The notes: generated by a model not told the origin, from the sequence alone. A stretch of DNA of 9,001 bases from Acidobacteriaceae bacterium (GCA_025929125.1 JAICMT010000041.1:1-9001), one strand, 5' to 3'. Shown: positions 1-6,887, counted from the stretch's first letter. Made by a program: numbers and translations.

Positions 1-59
1 AAGACATCACGGATAAGACTGCGACGCCGAACCAGAATCCCCCGGCTCCCTCGCATTAG
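1..59 (+). CDS. Possible C-terminal tail of an upstream gene (partial)
   Basis: Frame 3 of the plus strand is open from the left edge to a TAG at 57-59 and would encode the tail DITDKTATPNQNPPAPSH. The composition is a believable hydrophilic, proline-rich C-terminus, and about two thirds of its codons end in G or C. The competing frame 1 reads as an arginine-rich string typical of non-coding shadow frames in high-GC DNA. If real, this gene is convergent with the HNH gene, whose stop is at 118-120. Eighteen residues are too few to identify a family, and an open frame of this length can arise by chance. Confidence 0.25.
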   Translation, partial: DITDKTATPNQNPPAPSH

Positions 60-82
60 CAGTTAGCAACACCCCAACCATC

Positions 83-95
83 GCACTCGGAGTGC
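83..95. other. 13-nt palindrome between putative convergent stops
   Basis: GCACTC-G-GAGTGC is a perfect inverted repeat with a one-base centre, lying between the TAG at 57-59 and the HNH stop at 118-120. It could fold as a 4-bp stem with a five-base loop and help end transcription from either side. Neither flank has a run of T, so it is not a convincing intrinsic terminator. It could also be a protein-binding palindrome or chance. Confidence 0.2.
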
Positions 96-117
96 CTGAT
101 CCTATTGCGCACGGCGT

Positions 118-774
118 TCAGGCCGCGGGTTCCGATTCGAAGTACAGATAGCGGCGCCAGCTTGGGTCCGCTGAGCCGATCATCCGCATGATGTGGCGCG
201 AGGTATGCAGGCTGAAGGAGCGCGGCTCGCGCTGCAACTTCATGTCCGTCAGCTCACTCAGCAGCTGATTACCCTTTCGCCGATTGCAATCATGACAGCA
301 CGCCACCAGATTTTCCCAGGTTGAAAGGCCTCCGCGCGATCGTGGGATCACGTGATCGAGCGTGAGCTCAGCCGCGGTCAGCACGATCCCGCAATACTGG
401 CAGGCGTTGCGGTCGCGCAGCAGGATGTTTTTGCGCGAGAGAGCGCGCGTCTGGTGCGGGATTCTCCTGTACTCCAGCAAACGGATTACGCTTGGCATTG
501 CCACGTTCATGCGGGCCGCGTGCAGTACCGCGCCCTGCTCCTCCTCGGTACGGGCCACACCCTTCAACACCAGCACGAGCGCCCGGCGCGCTCCGCAGAT
601 ATTGATCGGCTCATACGAGGCATTCAGCACCAGCACCGGAGTTTGCATGGCCGGCTGGCGAAACACGCCGATACGCAGCTCGCGATCGCTGGTAAGACGC
701 TGTGACCCATGACCGGCGTGCCGATTCCCGTTTCCCCGCTGCTTCCGCATCTTATTGTGCTGCGCCGCTTGCAT
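118..774 (-). CDS. HNH endonuclease family protein
   Basis: Predicted metal-dependent HNH nuclease of 218 residues. The core carries CxxC (125-128, CQYC), the [11 protein letters not shown] block with the general-base histidine at 141, Asn155 in WENLV, and [11 protein letters not shown], whose Cys160 and Cys163 complete the structural zinc site. The N-terminal part of the core begins [15 protein letters not shown], a block I recognise from a widespread stand-alone HNH family whose in vivo role is unknown. Start choice: the ATG at 774 is preceded, nine bases away, by GGGAGGG (784-790), much the best Shine-Dalgarno sequence nearby. The homology-based start is the ATG at 648 (176 residues), which has no Shine-Dalgarno sequence. 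The intervening 42 residues are basic and keep coding-like third positions. The gene follows comF by 31 nt on the same strand, so an operon is likely. There is no partner methylase, so a classical restriction role is unsupported. The HNH assignment is secure; the start is moderately sure. Confidence 0.85.
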   Translation of the reverse strand: MQAAQHNKMRKQRGNGNRHAGHGSQRLTSDRELRIGVFRQPAMQTPVLVLNASYEPINICGARRALVLVLKGVARTEEEQGAVLHAARMNVAMPSVIRLLEYRRIPHQTRALSRKNILLRDRNACQYCGIVLTAAELTLDHVIPRSRGGLSTWENLVACCHDCNRRKGNQLLSELTDMKLQREPRSFSLHTSRHIMRMIGSADPSWRRYLYFESEPAA

Positions 775-783
775 TCGTTCCAT

Positions 784-790
784 CCCTCCC
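784..790 (-). promoter_or_regulatory. Shine-Dalgarno sequence for the HNH gene
   Basis: On the minus strand this reads GGGAGGG and lies nine bases before the ATG at 774. It also directly touches another in-frame ATG at 783, which is too close to use it. It lies just downstream of the comF stop (806-808). This site is the main reason for preferring the longer HNH start over the ATG at 648. Confidence 0.55.
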
Positions 791-805
791 GTTCCGGATC
801 GACTC

Positions 806-1513
806 TCAGTTGGACTCTTCCTGCTCTGTTTGTATCCCCTGAACTCCCGCGGACCACATCGCGACCTGTGGCATCTGCGCCCGTGCCAGTGTGGCCACCC
901 ATACCTTGGCCGCCCCGGCGCGCCGGAGCGCCTTCGCGCACTCGCGAGCGGTGGCACCTGTGGTGTAGATGTCGTCTATCAGCAGCACCTCGCATCCGGG
1001 CCTTAGGTTGGTGCGATCCACTTCGAAGGCTCCGCGGACGTTGCCGCGCCGCGCCGGGGGGTTCAACTCGAACTGGCTGCGCGTATCCCGGCGACGGCTC
1101 AACGCCCCAGAAACGCAATGCAGCCTCCACTCCGGCGCGCGCAGCTGCAGCTCTTTGACCGCCGCCCTGGCCAGCAGCTCCGACTGGTTGTAACCCCGCT
1201 GGCGCTGCTTGCTTGCAAACAGCGGAACCGCCACTACCTCCAGCTCCGCGCCGGCCTCGGTGCGAAATGCAAGAATCGCGTCTGCCAGCAAGCCACCAAG
1301 TAGTCGTGTCAACCCGGACATCCGCTCATACTTCAGCAGATGGATCATTTCGCGCAGCTCGCCTTCGTAGACCGCGTAGGCGACCGCCTGCTCGAACTGC
1401 GGAGGCGAGGCCTTACAGAAGCGGCATAGCAGGCCCTCGGTGAGCCGGTGCGACGCGAACCGGGCGCTCTCCAAGTCGATGTCCAGCGCCTCACCGCAGC
1501 AGCGACATAGCAC
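806..1513 (-). CDS. comF: ComF family phosphoribosyltransferase-like protein
   Basis: ComF-type protein, needed in naturally transformable bacteria to move incoming single-stranded DNA into the cytoplasm. It has a phosphoribosyltransferase fold. Counting from the GTG at 1513 (235 residues), it shows CRCCGEAL and CRFC cysteine pairs at 3-6 and 30-33, LLKYERM near 59-65, [11 protein letters not shown] at 106-116, the SRRRDTRSQ...R..NVRGAF block at 139-163, and the PRPP-binding loop [14 protein letters not shown] at 176-189. The GTG at 1513 is only the first conventional start codon: it has no Shine-Dalgarno sequence and cuts off half of the family's zinc-finger region, which continues in frame upstream (separate entry, 1514-1678). 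The true protein is probably 275-290 residues. It is divergent from the OPT gene and upstream of the HNH gene in a likely two-gene operon. The family assignment is secure; the 5' end is not. Confidence 0.88.
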   Translation of the reverse strand: MLCRCCGEALDIDLESARFASHRLTEGLLCRFCKASPPQFEQAVAYAVYEGELREMIHLLKYERMSGLTRLLGGLLADAILAFRTEAGAELEVVAVPLFASKQRQRGYNQSELLARAAVKELQLRAPEWRLHCVSGALSRRRDTRSQFELNPPARRGNVRGAFEVDRTNLRPGCEVLLIDDIYTTGATARECAKALRRAGAAKVWVATLARAQMPQVAMWSAGVQGIQTEQEESN

Positions 1514-1678
1514 GCCTGTCTGCGGCAGAACCGCGGACCGGCAGCTATCGCAGACTGGAAGCAGGGAGGATCGAAGAAGGGGGGCCGAGCAGATCCGGCA
1601 GTCCGACGGGAAAACCGTCGCGACAACATCGTCCAGAACAGAGTGGAAGCCTGTGCGGCGCGCGAGCTTCAGCAGCAG
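1514..1678 (-). other. comF: In-frame N-terminal coding extension of comF without a standard start
   Basis: The comF frame stays open up to a TGA at 1847-1849. Translating upstream of the GTG gives VFPSDCRICSAPLLRSS, then LLPVCDSCRSAVLPQTG, leading into the annotated protein. This is the expected ComF start: CxxC at 1589-1600 and CxxC at 1541-1552 pair with the downstream CRCC and CRFC to make the zinc-binding N-terminus. Yet I find no ATG, GTG or TTG in this frame between 1514 and 1846. Candidate starts are CTG codons at 1636 or at 1678, 1675 and 1672 (three in a row). An alternative is the ATG at 1704, which is in another frame and would join this one if a single base were missing near 1672-1685. 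That the region is coding is well supported; how it is started is not. Confidence 0.65.
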
Positions 1679-1793
1679 CCGAACCGCAGCGCTACGTTCC
1701 CCATCCAGTCCTGTTCCGCGACCGGGTGGGGCACCACAGGGAACCTCGAGCGTACTCTCGTTCAGACATTCGCTGAAGATGCACCTCGCTACC

Positions 1794-1824
1794 TCGGCGC
1801 ACCAGGCCCGTCCGGCCGCGCCGA
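1794..1824 (-). promoter_or_regulatory. Strong GC hairpin in the comF leader
   Basis: TCGGCGC (1794-1800) and GCGCCGA (1818-1824) are perfect inverted 7-mers. Inside them GGCC (1805-1808) and GGCC (1814-1817) pair around a five-base loop, giving an 11-bp stem interrupted by a four-base bulge. No T-run follows on either strand, so it is not a standard terminator. It lies immediately after the candidate comF -10 box, so it would sit at the extreme 5' end of the comF transcript and could affect stability or translation. In DNA this rich in G and C such repeats also arise by chance. Confidence 0.35.
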
Positions 1825-1831
1825 TGCCTGA

Positions 1832-1861
1832 AGTATAAAACGTTGGTCAACTGCTCGTCAG
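1832..1861 (-). promoter_or_regulatory. Candidate sigma70-type promoter for comF
   Basis: On the minus strand CTGACG (1856-1861) and TATACT (1832-1837) form a -35/-10 pair with an 18-bp spacer. The -10 box matches the consensus in five of six bases and sits in an A/T-rich patch that is rare in this window. Transcription would start near 1825, leaving a leader of roughly 120-190 nt depending on the true comF start. It is a plausible assignment from base pattern only. Confidence 0.33.
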
Positions 1862-1910
1862 CAGGAATATGCGTTATGGCGTCTGGTGGCCTCCGAAAGC
1901 GCACCACCGC

Positions 1911-1919
1911 TGATACACT
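1911..1919 (+). promoter_or_regulatory. Candidate extended -10 element for the OPT gene
   Basis: TGATACACT reads as TGn followed by TACACT, an extended -10 with four of six consensus bases and no recognisable -35. It lies 44 bases before the ATG at 1963. A near-identical TGATACTAT precedes the dehydratase gene at 6865, which slightly raises the chance that both are real. Confidence 0.25.
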
Positions 1920-1962
1920 CCCAACCAGTCGGTCACATCCGCTTCATGGAGCCTCCGAACGC

Positions 1963-4278
1963 ATGGCCACTGCCGCCCCGCCGAAGCCGTCATTCAAGCC
2001 ATTCGTTCCCGCCGGGGAAACCCGCCCAGAGCTTACCTTCCGGGCGCTTCTGCTGGGCGCGCTCTTCGGCGTGCTCTTCGGCGCGGTCACCGTTTATGTC
2101 GGCCTGCGCGCAGGACTTACCGTAGCGGCCAGCATTCCGATCTCTGTCCTGTCGATCTCCATCCTGCGCGCCTTCGGCCGCGCCAGCATCCTTGAAAACA
2201 ATATCGTCCAGACCACCGGAAACGCCGGCCAGTCCATCGCCTCAGGCGTCATCTTCACGTTGCCGGCGCTCATCTTCCTCGGCTTCGACCTCGAGTCCAG
2301 CCGGATCTTCGCGCTTGCGCTGTTCGGCGGATGGCTGGGGGTGCTGTTCATGATTCCGCTCCGCCGGCAGTTGATCGTCGAAGAGCACGGAACACTGGTT
2401 TATCCGGAGGGCACTGCCTGCGCAGACGTTCTGATAGCGGGAGAGCGCGGCGGCAGCTTCGCCTCACGCGTGTTTCTCGGCCTCGGCCTCGGCGGCCTCT
2501 ACACCCTGTTCCAGAACGACAACCTCTTTGGCCTTTGGCCCGCGACGCCAACCAAAGACTTCGACATCGGCCCGCAGCACCTGCTGAAAGGCGGAAGCAT
2601 CCGCGCCGACTGCACACCGGAGTACCTTGGAGTCGGCTACATCATAGGCATGCGCGTCGCTGCGGTGATGCTGGCGGGAGGCGTCTTTTCCTGGCTGGTG
2701 CTGATGCCGGCTATCTACTTCTTCGGCTCGCATCTCGCCACTCCGCTCTATCCCGGCACCGTGCCTATCTCGCAGATGGCGCCCTCCGACATGTGGCGCA
2801 CCTACGTTCGCCCGATGGGCGCGGGCGCCGTGGCCTGCTCCGGCCTCATCACGCTCATACGAACGCTGCCGACGATCGTCAGCGCGCTGACCCAGGGGCT
2901 GCGCAAAGGCGCAGTGAAGATCGCGGATGCTCAGCGCTCGCGCCTCGAGCAGGACTTGCCGCCCACGGTAGTGGTCGGCGGCAGCGTGGTTTTGATCGTG
3001 CTGATGTTTCTGTTCCTCCAGTTCAAGCCGGTGCCCGGCGCGCAGGTGGGAGCTCTTGCCAACCTCGCGGCCTCGCTGCTGGTTGTCGTCTTCGGATTCC
3101 TGTTTGTCACGGTTTCGGCCCGCATCGTGGGGATCGTAGGCTCGTCCGCATCGCCGGTTTCGGGCATGACGATCGCCACGCTGATGGCCACGGCAGCCAT
3201 CTTTCTGGTCAAAGGCTGGACAGCGCCGGCCTTTGGCGCACTCGCCATTACGGTGGGAGGCATCGTCTGCATCGCGGCCTCGAACGCCGGCGACACCAGT
3301 CAGGACTTGAAGACCGGTTACCTGATCGGCGCCACGCCTTGGAAGCAGCAGGTCGCCCTCATCTTCGGCGTGATGGTGTGCATCTTCTCCATCGGTGCCA
3401 CGCTGAACGCAATGAACCGTGGTCTGGAGCAGTTCCAGCGGCTACCGCAGCCGATTCCTTTCTCGCTGGCACAGCTTCCGGATGGCGTGCAGAACCAGGG
3501 TCAGTTCACCCGCGACCGAATCTCGCTCACAAGCCATGACAATACTGCCGCCCACGAAGAGCTTGGCAACGCCCGGCGGTACATCCTGCTGAACGCCATC
3601 GGCTCCGGCACCCTTCAAGACGGCAAATATCTCTACAATCCCTCGACCGGCAAGATCGAAGTTCAGTGGATCCAAGGCATCGGCAGCGAAAAGGCGGCTG
3701 CGCCGCAGGGCCGGCTGATGGCGACCGTGATCAACGGCATTCTCTCTCGAAAGCTACCCTGGACGCTGGTTCTGCTGGGTGTCGCGCTCGTGATCCTAGT
3801 GGAGCTGCTGGGCGTACGCTCGCTTACCTTCGCGGTCGGAGCTTACCTTTCGATCGCAACGACGCTGGCGATCTTCATCGGCGGCGTTATGCGCTGGATG
3901 GTTGACCGCGCTGTTCAGCGAGAACACGAACGCGCGTGGCTGGCCGAAAATCCCGACGTGATCGATCCCGAAACCGGTCTGCCGGCCGCCCACTCGGTTA
4001 CGCCGCCGCTGGATACAGAGAGCGACGTATCGCCGGGAAGTCTCTACGCCTCCGGCCTGATCGCGGCAGGCGGTATTGTGGGCCTGCTGGGAGTCTGTGC
4101 CCGGCTTGCCGAGGGCGTCTCCGAATCGCGCGGCGGCCACTGGAAGCTCTTCCGCTTCCCCTCCGACGCTGCTCAAAATCCGATGTACCACGACTGGATT
4201 GGGGTCGTGATGTTTGCGCTGCTGGCCTTCAGTCTTTACTACTTCGCGAGAAAGCCGTTGGACCAGCCGAAGAAGTAG
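1963..4278 (+). CDS. OPT family oligopeptide-type transporter
   Basis: Large inner-membrane transporter of the OPT superfamily, bacterial branch, 771 residues. OPT proteins are proton-driven symporters for peptides or metal chelates; the substrate here cannot be told from sequence. Family signatures are VYVGLRAGLTVAASIP (44-59), NNIVQTTGNAGQSIA followed by GVIFTLPAL (79-103), YPEGTACADVL with the glycine-rich helix after it (147-157), GSSASPVSGMTIAT (393-406) and NAGDTSQDLKTGYLIGATP (441-459). Many hydrophobic helices are visible, including 27-47, 96-118, 228-254, 337-353, 366-386, 403-415, 422-438, 462-482, 600-617, 621-642, 697-713 and 744-761. A hydrophilic stretch at about 485-595 contains GKYLYNPSTGKIEVQW and forms a soluble loop. 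The ATG at 1963 was chosen because the family match begins just after it and GGAG lies 11 bases upstream. An in-frame ATG at 1843 would add 40 unconvincing residues inside the divergent leader region. The stop abuts the dapD stop, with which it converges. Confidence 0.9.
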   Translation: MATAAPPKPSFKPFVPAGETRPELTFRALLLGALFGVLFGAVTVYVGLRAGLTVAASIPISVLSISILRAFGRASILENNIVQTTGNAGQSIASGVIFTLPALIFLGFDLESSRIFALALFGGWLGVLFMIPLRRQLIVEEHGTLVYPEGTACADVLIAGERGGSFASRVFLGLGLGGLYTLFQNDNLFGLWPATPTKDFDIGPQHLLKGGSIRADCTPEYLGVGYIIGMRVAAVMLAGGVFSWLVLMPAIYFFGSHLATPLYPGTVPISQMAPSDMWRTYVRPMGAGAVACSGLITLIRTLPTIVSALTQGLRKGAVKIADAQRSRLEQDLPPTVVVGGSVVLIVLMFLFLQFKPVPGAQVGALANLAASLLVVVFGFLFVTVSARIVGIVGSSASPVSGMTIATLMATAAIFLVKGWTAPAFGALAITVGGIVCIAASNAGDTSQDLKTGYLIGATPWKQQVALIFGVMVCIFSIGATLNAMNRGLEQFQRLPQPIPFSLAQLPDGVQNQGQFTRDRISLTSHDNTAAHEELGNARRYILLNAIGSGTLQDGKYLYNPSTGKIEVQWIQGIGSEKAAAPQGRLMATVINGILSRKLPWTLVLLGVALVILVELLGVRSLTFAVGAYLSIATTLAIFIGGVMRWMVDRAVQREHERAWLAENPDVIDPETGLPAAHSVTPPLDTESDVSPGSLYASGLIAAGGIVGLLGVCARLAEGVSESRGGHWKLFRFPSDAAQNPMYHDWIGVVMFALLAFSLYYFARKPLDQPKK

Positions 4279-4281
4279 CTA
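4276..4281. other. Back-to-back stop codons of OPT gene and dapD
   Basis: The OPT gene ends with TAG at 4276-4278, and dapD ends with CTA (TAG on the minus strand) at 4279-4281, so the palindrome TAGCTA serves as both stops with no base between them. There is no room for a terminator between the genes. Any termination signal must lie inside the opposite coding region. Confidence 0.9.
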
Positions 4282-5145
4282 GCGCAGAAGGTCTTCGAGC
4301 GCGGCCGAGAGCTCCGTCTTCTCATCGCGATACTTCACAATCACGGGCGTGTAGACGCTGAGGCCCATCTCCTTCCCGTAGCCACGGGTGACCGCGCGCG
4401 ATCCGGGCACCACCACCGCACGCTCGGGAATGATCAGCGGCATCTCCGGTGTGGCCTTGAGGATAGTGCCGTGCACCACGTCGTACACCGGGGTTCCGCG
4501 AGTGAGGACGGTACCGGCAGCCAGCACAGCACCTTTGCGGACGATGGTGCCCTCGTAGACGCCGGTATTGCCTCCGATCAGCGCATCGTCCTCGATTATG
4601 ACGGGGCTGGCGTTCACCGGCTCCAGCACACCGCCGATCTGCGCCGCGGCGGAGAGGTGTACGCGCTTGCCAATCTGAGCACATGAGCCGACCAGCGCAT
4701 GGGAATCGACCATCGTACCCTCGTCCACATACGCGCCCACGTTTACATATGCGGGCGGCATCATCACGACGCCCTGTGCAAGATACGCGCCAGCGCGCAC
4801 CGAGCTTCCACCCGGCACGATCCGAACGCCATCCTGGGGCGAAAAGTGCCGCGCCGGGTAGGTGGCCTTGTCGATGAACGAGAGCGCCGTCTTTCCGCCC
4901 GGGCCGGCTCCGCTCATCTCCTCCAACACGCCCAGACGGAAGCCCAGCAGGATGCCGCGCTTCACCCAGGCATTCACGCGCCAGCCAGTTGCGGCGGCTG
5001 CATCGGGCTCGGCGGAGCGCAGCGTGCCTGCTTCCAGCGCCGAACGCAATTCGAGAAAGTCATTCATCGCCGCGCGATCGCCGACCGCCGCGGTTCCTGC
5101 GGCGAAGTGCCGCTCGATCCGTGCTTCCAAAGTCTCCGTTGTCAT
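4279..5145 (-). CDS. dapD: 2,3,4,5-tetrahydropyridine-2,6-dicarboxylate N-succinyltransferase
   Basis: Cytoplasmic DapD (EC 2.3.1.117) transfers succinyl from succinyl-CoA to tetrahydrodipicolinate in the succinylase branch of diaminopimelate and lysine synthesis. The 288-residue product has the helical N-terminal domain (TGWRVNAWVKRGILLGFRLG, 53-72), then a left-handed beta-helix of hexapeptide repeats: AYVNVGAYVDEGTMVDSHALVGSCAQIG (132-159), VHLSAAAQIGGVLEP (162-176) and IIEDDALIGGNTGVYEGTIV (183-202). It ends in GLSVYTPVIVKYRDEKT. The Asp in MVDS (147) matches a conserved active-site position. The length is close to the roughly 270-290 usual for the family. The start is the ATG at 5145. 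An in-frame ATG at 5175 adds ten residues, and neither has a clear Shine-Dalgarno sequence. It lies 95 nt downstream of the acyl-CoA ligase on the same strand, and dapA is encoded on this strand further upstream. Confidence 0.93.
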   Translation of the reverse strand: MTTETLEARIERHFAAGTAAVGDRAAMNDFLELRSALEAGTLRSAEPDAAAATGWRVNAWVKRGILLGFRLGVLEEMSGAGPGGKTALSFIDKATYPARHFSPQDGVRIVPGGSSVRAGAYLAQGVVMMPPAYVNVGAYVDEGTMVDSHALVGSCAQIGKRVHLSAAAQIGGVLEPVNASPVIIEDDALIGGNTGVYEGTIVRKGAVLAAGTVLTRGTPVYDVVHGTILKATPEMPLIIPERAVVVPGSRAVTRGYGKEMGLSVYTPVIVKYRDEKTELSAALEDLLR

Positions 5146-5240
5146 GGTCAGCTTTGATTCTATCCGGGCGATCATTCGAAGCGCAGCAGCACCCCAACCG
5201 CGGCGAGGGCATCCGGTCCAGGGTGGATCGCCCGCAAGCC

Positions 5241-6725
5241 TCAAACCGGCACGGCCTTGCTGGCTTCAAGAGCTTCCTCACTCGCAAGCAGAAGATCGCG
5301 CAGGCGGCGCCGGTCGATCTTTCCCGTCAGACCTTTCGGTAGCACGTCCATGAATTCGATTTTCACCGGCACCTTGTAGTCGGAGAGAAGGGTGCGAGTG
5401 AAGGCCAGCAATTCATCGGCGCTGGCCTCCTGCCCTTCGCGCAGGGACAGGAAGGCGACCGGCACCTCGCCGAAGACGGCATCGGGCATACCTACCACTC
5501 CGGATTCGAGAACGGCAGGATGCCGGTAGAACGCCTCTTCGACTTCCTGAGGAGAGATGTTGCATCCGCCGCGGATGATGATCTGCTTGAGGCGCCCCTT
5601 GAACCAGTGATAACCATCTGCATCTGCCGAGGCCAGGTCGCCTGTGTGCAGCCAGCCACCCGCAAACAATTCCGCAGTCGCTTTAGGGTTCTGCCAGTAT
5701 CCGGAACAGCTTGCGGGGCTTCGGACTACCAGCTCACCCACTTCGCCTGGTGCCATGGCTTCGCCGTTCGCATCGAGGATGCAAATGATGGCATTGGCTC
5801 CAGGGCCCAGGGAACCGACTCTTGCAGCGCCTTTTGTGTTGATGGCGATGGGCAACAGCTCGGTCATGGCGTAGCCCTCCAGCACTTCAGCGTGGAACAG
5901 ATCCGATGCCCGCTGCTGCAGCGACAGGGGCACCATGTCGCCGCCGATCAGGAAGGCGCGTACGCTCTGCACGTTGCGGGGATGCGCAGCCTGTTCTTCC
6001 ACCAACTGCTGGAGCAGCGCAGGCAGCAGGAACATGAAGGTGCAGCCATGCTGCTCGATTGCTTCCAGCGCCGCCGCAGGCTGGAAGGTACCGAGCAACA
6101 CGATTGTGGCTCCATGGATCAACGCCGGCAGTAGAACCACCCCCAAACCTCCAATGTGCGAGATCTGAGTCGCGCAAAGTACAGTGTCGCCGGGATCGAC
6201 ACTATTGCGGGCGAGCTCGGCCGCCCCCTCATACAGCGTGCGCTGGGAGTGAATCACGCCCTTGGGCTGCGCTGTGGTTCCGGATGTGTAAAGCAGGATC
6301 GCGGGAGCATCCGGATTGCACTCGGGACCAGCGAACGACGCAGACGTGAACGAGGGCAATTCGGTCACGACCTCAATTGTGGTGACCAGCCCGGCAAACG
6401 CTGGCTCGCTGAAACAGAGCCGCGCGCCGGAGTGATCCAAAACGTAGGCGATCTCCGCTGCCTTCAATCGTGGATTGATGGGGACAGCGATCAGGCCGGC
6501 ACGGAAGCCCGCGAACATCAGCACAACCAGCTCGATGGAATTGTGGCGGTGCAATGCGATGCGATCGCCCGGTTTGAGCCCGCGGTCGAGCAGCCACTGG
6601 GCTATGCCGTCCATAGCGTGAACCAGTTCTTGGTAGGTAAGTGTGGTCTGGCCAGCGATCAGGGCCGCCTTCGCTGGTTCCGTTCGTGCATGCTGCTCCA
6701 ACAGCTCAGGAAACATGGGGCACAT
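5241..6725 (-). CDS. AMP-forming acyl-CoA synthetase/ligase
   Basis: Member of the ANL adenylating superfamily. It activates a carboxylic acid with ATP to an acyl-AMP and probably transfers it to CoA. Counting from the ATG at 6725 (494 residues): the ATP-binding loop LLYTSGTTAQPKGV is at 144-157, the aromatic-acyl pocket/A5 motif GYAMTELLP at 284-292, WLHTGDL with the ATP-ribose Asp363 at 358-364, the hinge GRLKQIIIRGG at 377-387, NISPQEVEE at 389-397, and the C-terminal LPKGLTGKIDRR with the catalytic Lys469. The hinge has Gln381 where many members have Asp. The length suits medium-chain, aryl or OSB-CoA-like ligases better than long-chain FadD, but the substrate cannot be read. No Shine-Dalgarno sequence marks a start: ATG 6725 and ATG 6716 are both possible, and a TTG at 6752 is less likely. 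dapD follows 95 nt downstream on the same strand. Confidence 0.9.
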   Translation of the reverse strand: MCPMFPELLEQHARTEPAKAALIAGQTTLTYQELVHAMDGIAQWLLDRGLKPGDRIALHRHNSIELVVLMFAGFRAGLIAVPINPRLKAAEIAYVLDHSGARLCFSEPAFAGLVTTIEVVTELPSFTSASFAGPECNPDAPAILLYTSGTTAQPKGVIHSQRTLYEGAAELARNSVDPGDTVLCATQISHIGGLGVVLLPALIHGATIVLLGTFQPAAALEAIEQHGCTFMFLLPALLQQLVEEQAAHPRNVQSVRAFLIGGDMVPLSLQQRASDLFHAEVLEGYAMTELLPIAINTKGAARVGSLGPGANAIICILDANGEAMAPGEVGELVVRSPASCSGYWQNPKATAELFAGGWLHTGDLASADADGYHWFKGRLKQIIIRGGCNISPQEVEEAFYRHPAVLESGVVGMPDAVFGEVPVAFLSLREGQEASADELLAFTRTLLSDYKVPVKIEFMDVLPKGLTGKIDRRRLRDLLLASEEALEASKAVPV

Positions 6726-6757
6726 TCTAGGCACAACGAAGCCGGCGGGCAATGACG

Positions 6758-6763
6758 ATTTTA
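6758..6763 (-). promoter_or_regulatory. Candidate -10 box for the acyl-CoA ligase gene
   Basis: On the minus strand TAAAAT matches the -10 consensus at five of six positions, in the only A/T-rich patch of the divergent spacer. It would start transcription about 25 bases before the ATG at 6725, which fits a start at 6725 or 6716 rather than the upstream TTG at 6752. No convincing -35 box is present at 16-18 bp. Confidence 0.25.
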
Positions 6764-6864
6764 ATGCCGGAGAAAATCTTTGGGCCGTACGGCTTCACAC
6801 CCCCTGAACTTCGCTGCTGACTTGGTGACCCGCGCGTCCCTGCGAGCCTGCGGCGCCCTGTAGC

Positions 6865-6873
6865 TGATACTAT
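6865..6873 (+). promoter_or_regulatory. Candidate extended -10 element for the Tat-exported dehydratase gene
   Basis: TGATACTAT reads as TGn plus TACTAT, an extended -10 with four of six consensus bases. It is followed after a short leader by a clear Shine-Dalgarno sequence and the ATG at 6902. No -35 box is evident, as expected for promoters that rely on the TGn extension. Confidence 0.3.
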
Positions 6874-6887
6874 GGCCCGCGAACCGT

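Noticed and set aside
1..60. Possible tRNA fragment at the left edge
   Set aside because: No GGTTCGA-type T-loop or paired acceptor and T stems could be found on either strand.
118..1513. HNH-comF region as a defence or restriction-modification island
   Set aside because: No methyltransferase, helicase, toxin-antitoxin pair or mobile-element gene is present. Both proteins belong to widespread chromosomal families.
1843..1962. Upstream ATG extending the OPT protein by 40 residues
   Set aside because: The added residues look non-coding, lie in the divergent leader region that holds the candidate promoters, and the family match starts after the ATG at 1963.
2331..3539. Plus-strand 402-codon open frame inside the OPT gene
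   Set aside because: Its translation is dominated by Arg, His, Gly and Ala, a typical frame shadow, while the overlapping OPT frame has conserved motifs and membrane helices throughout.
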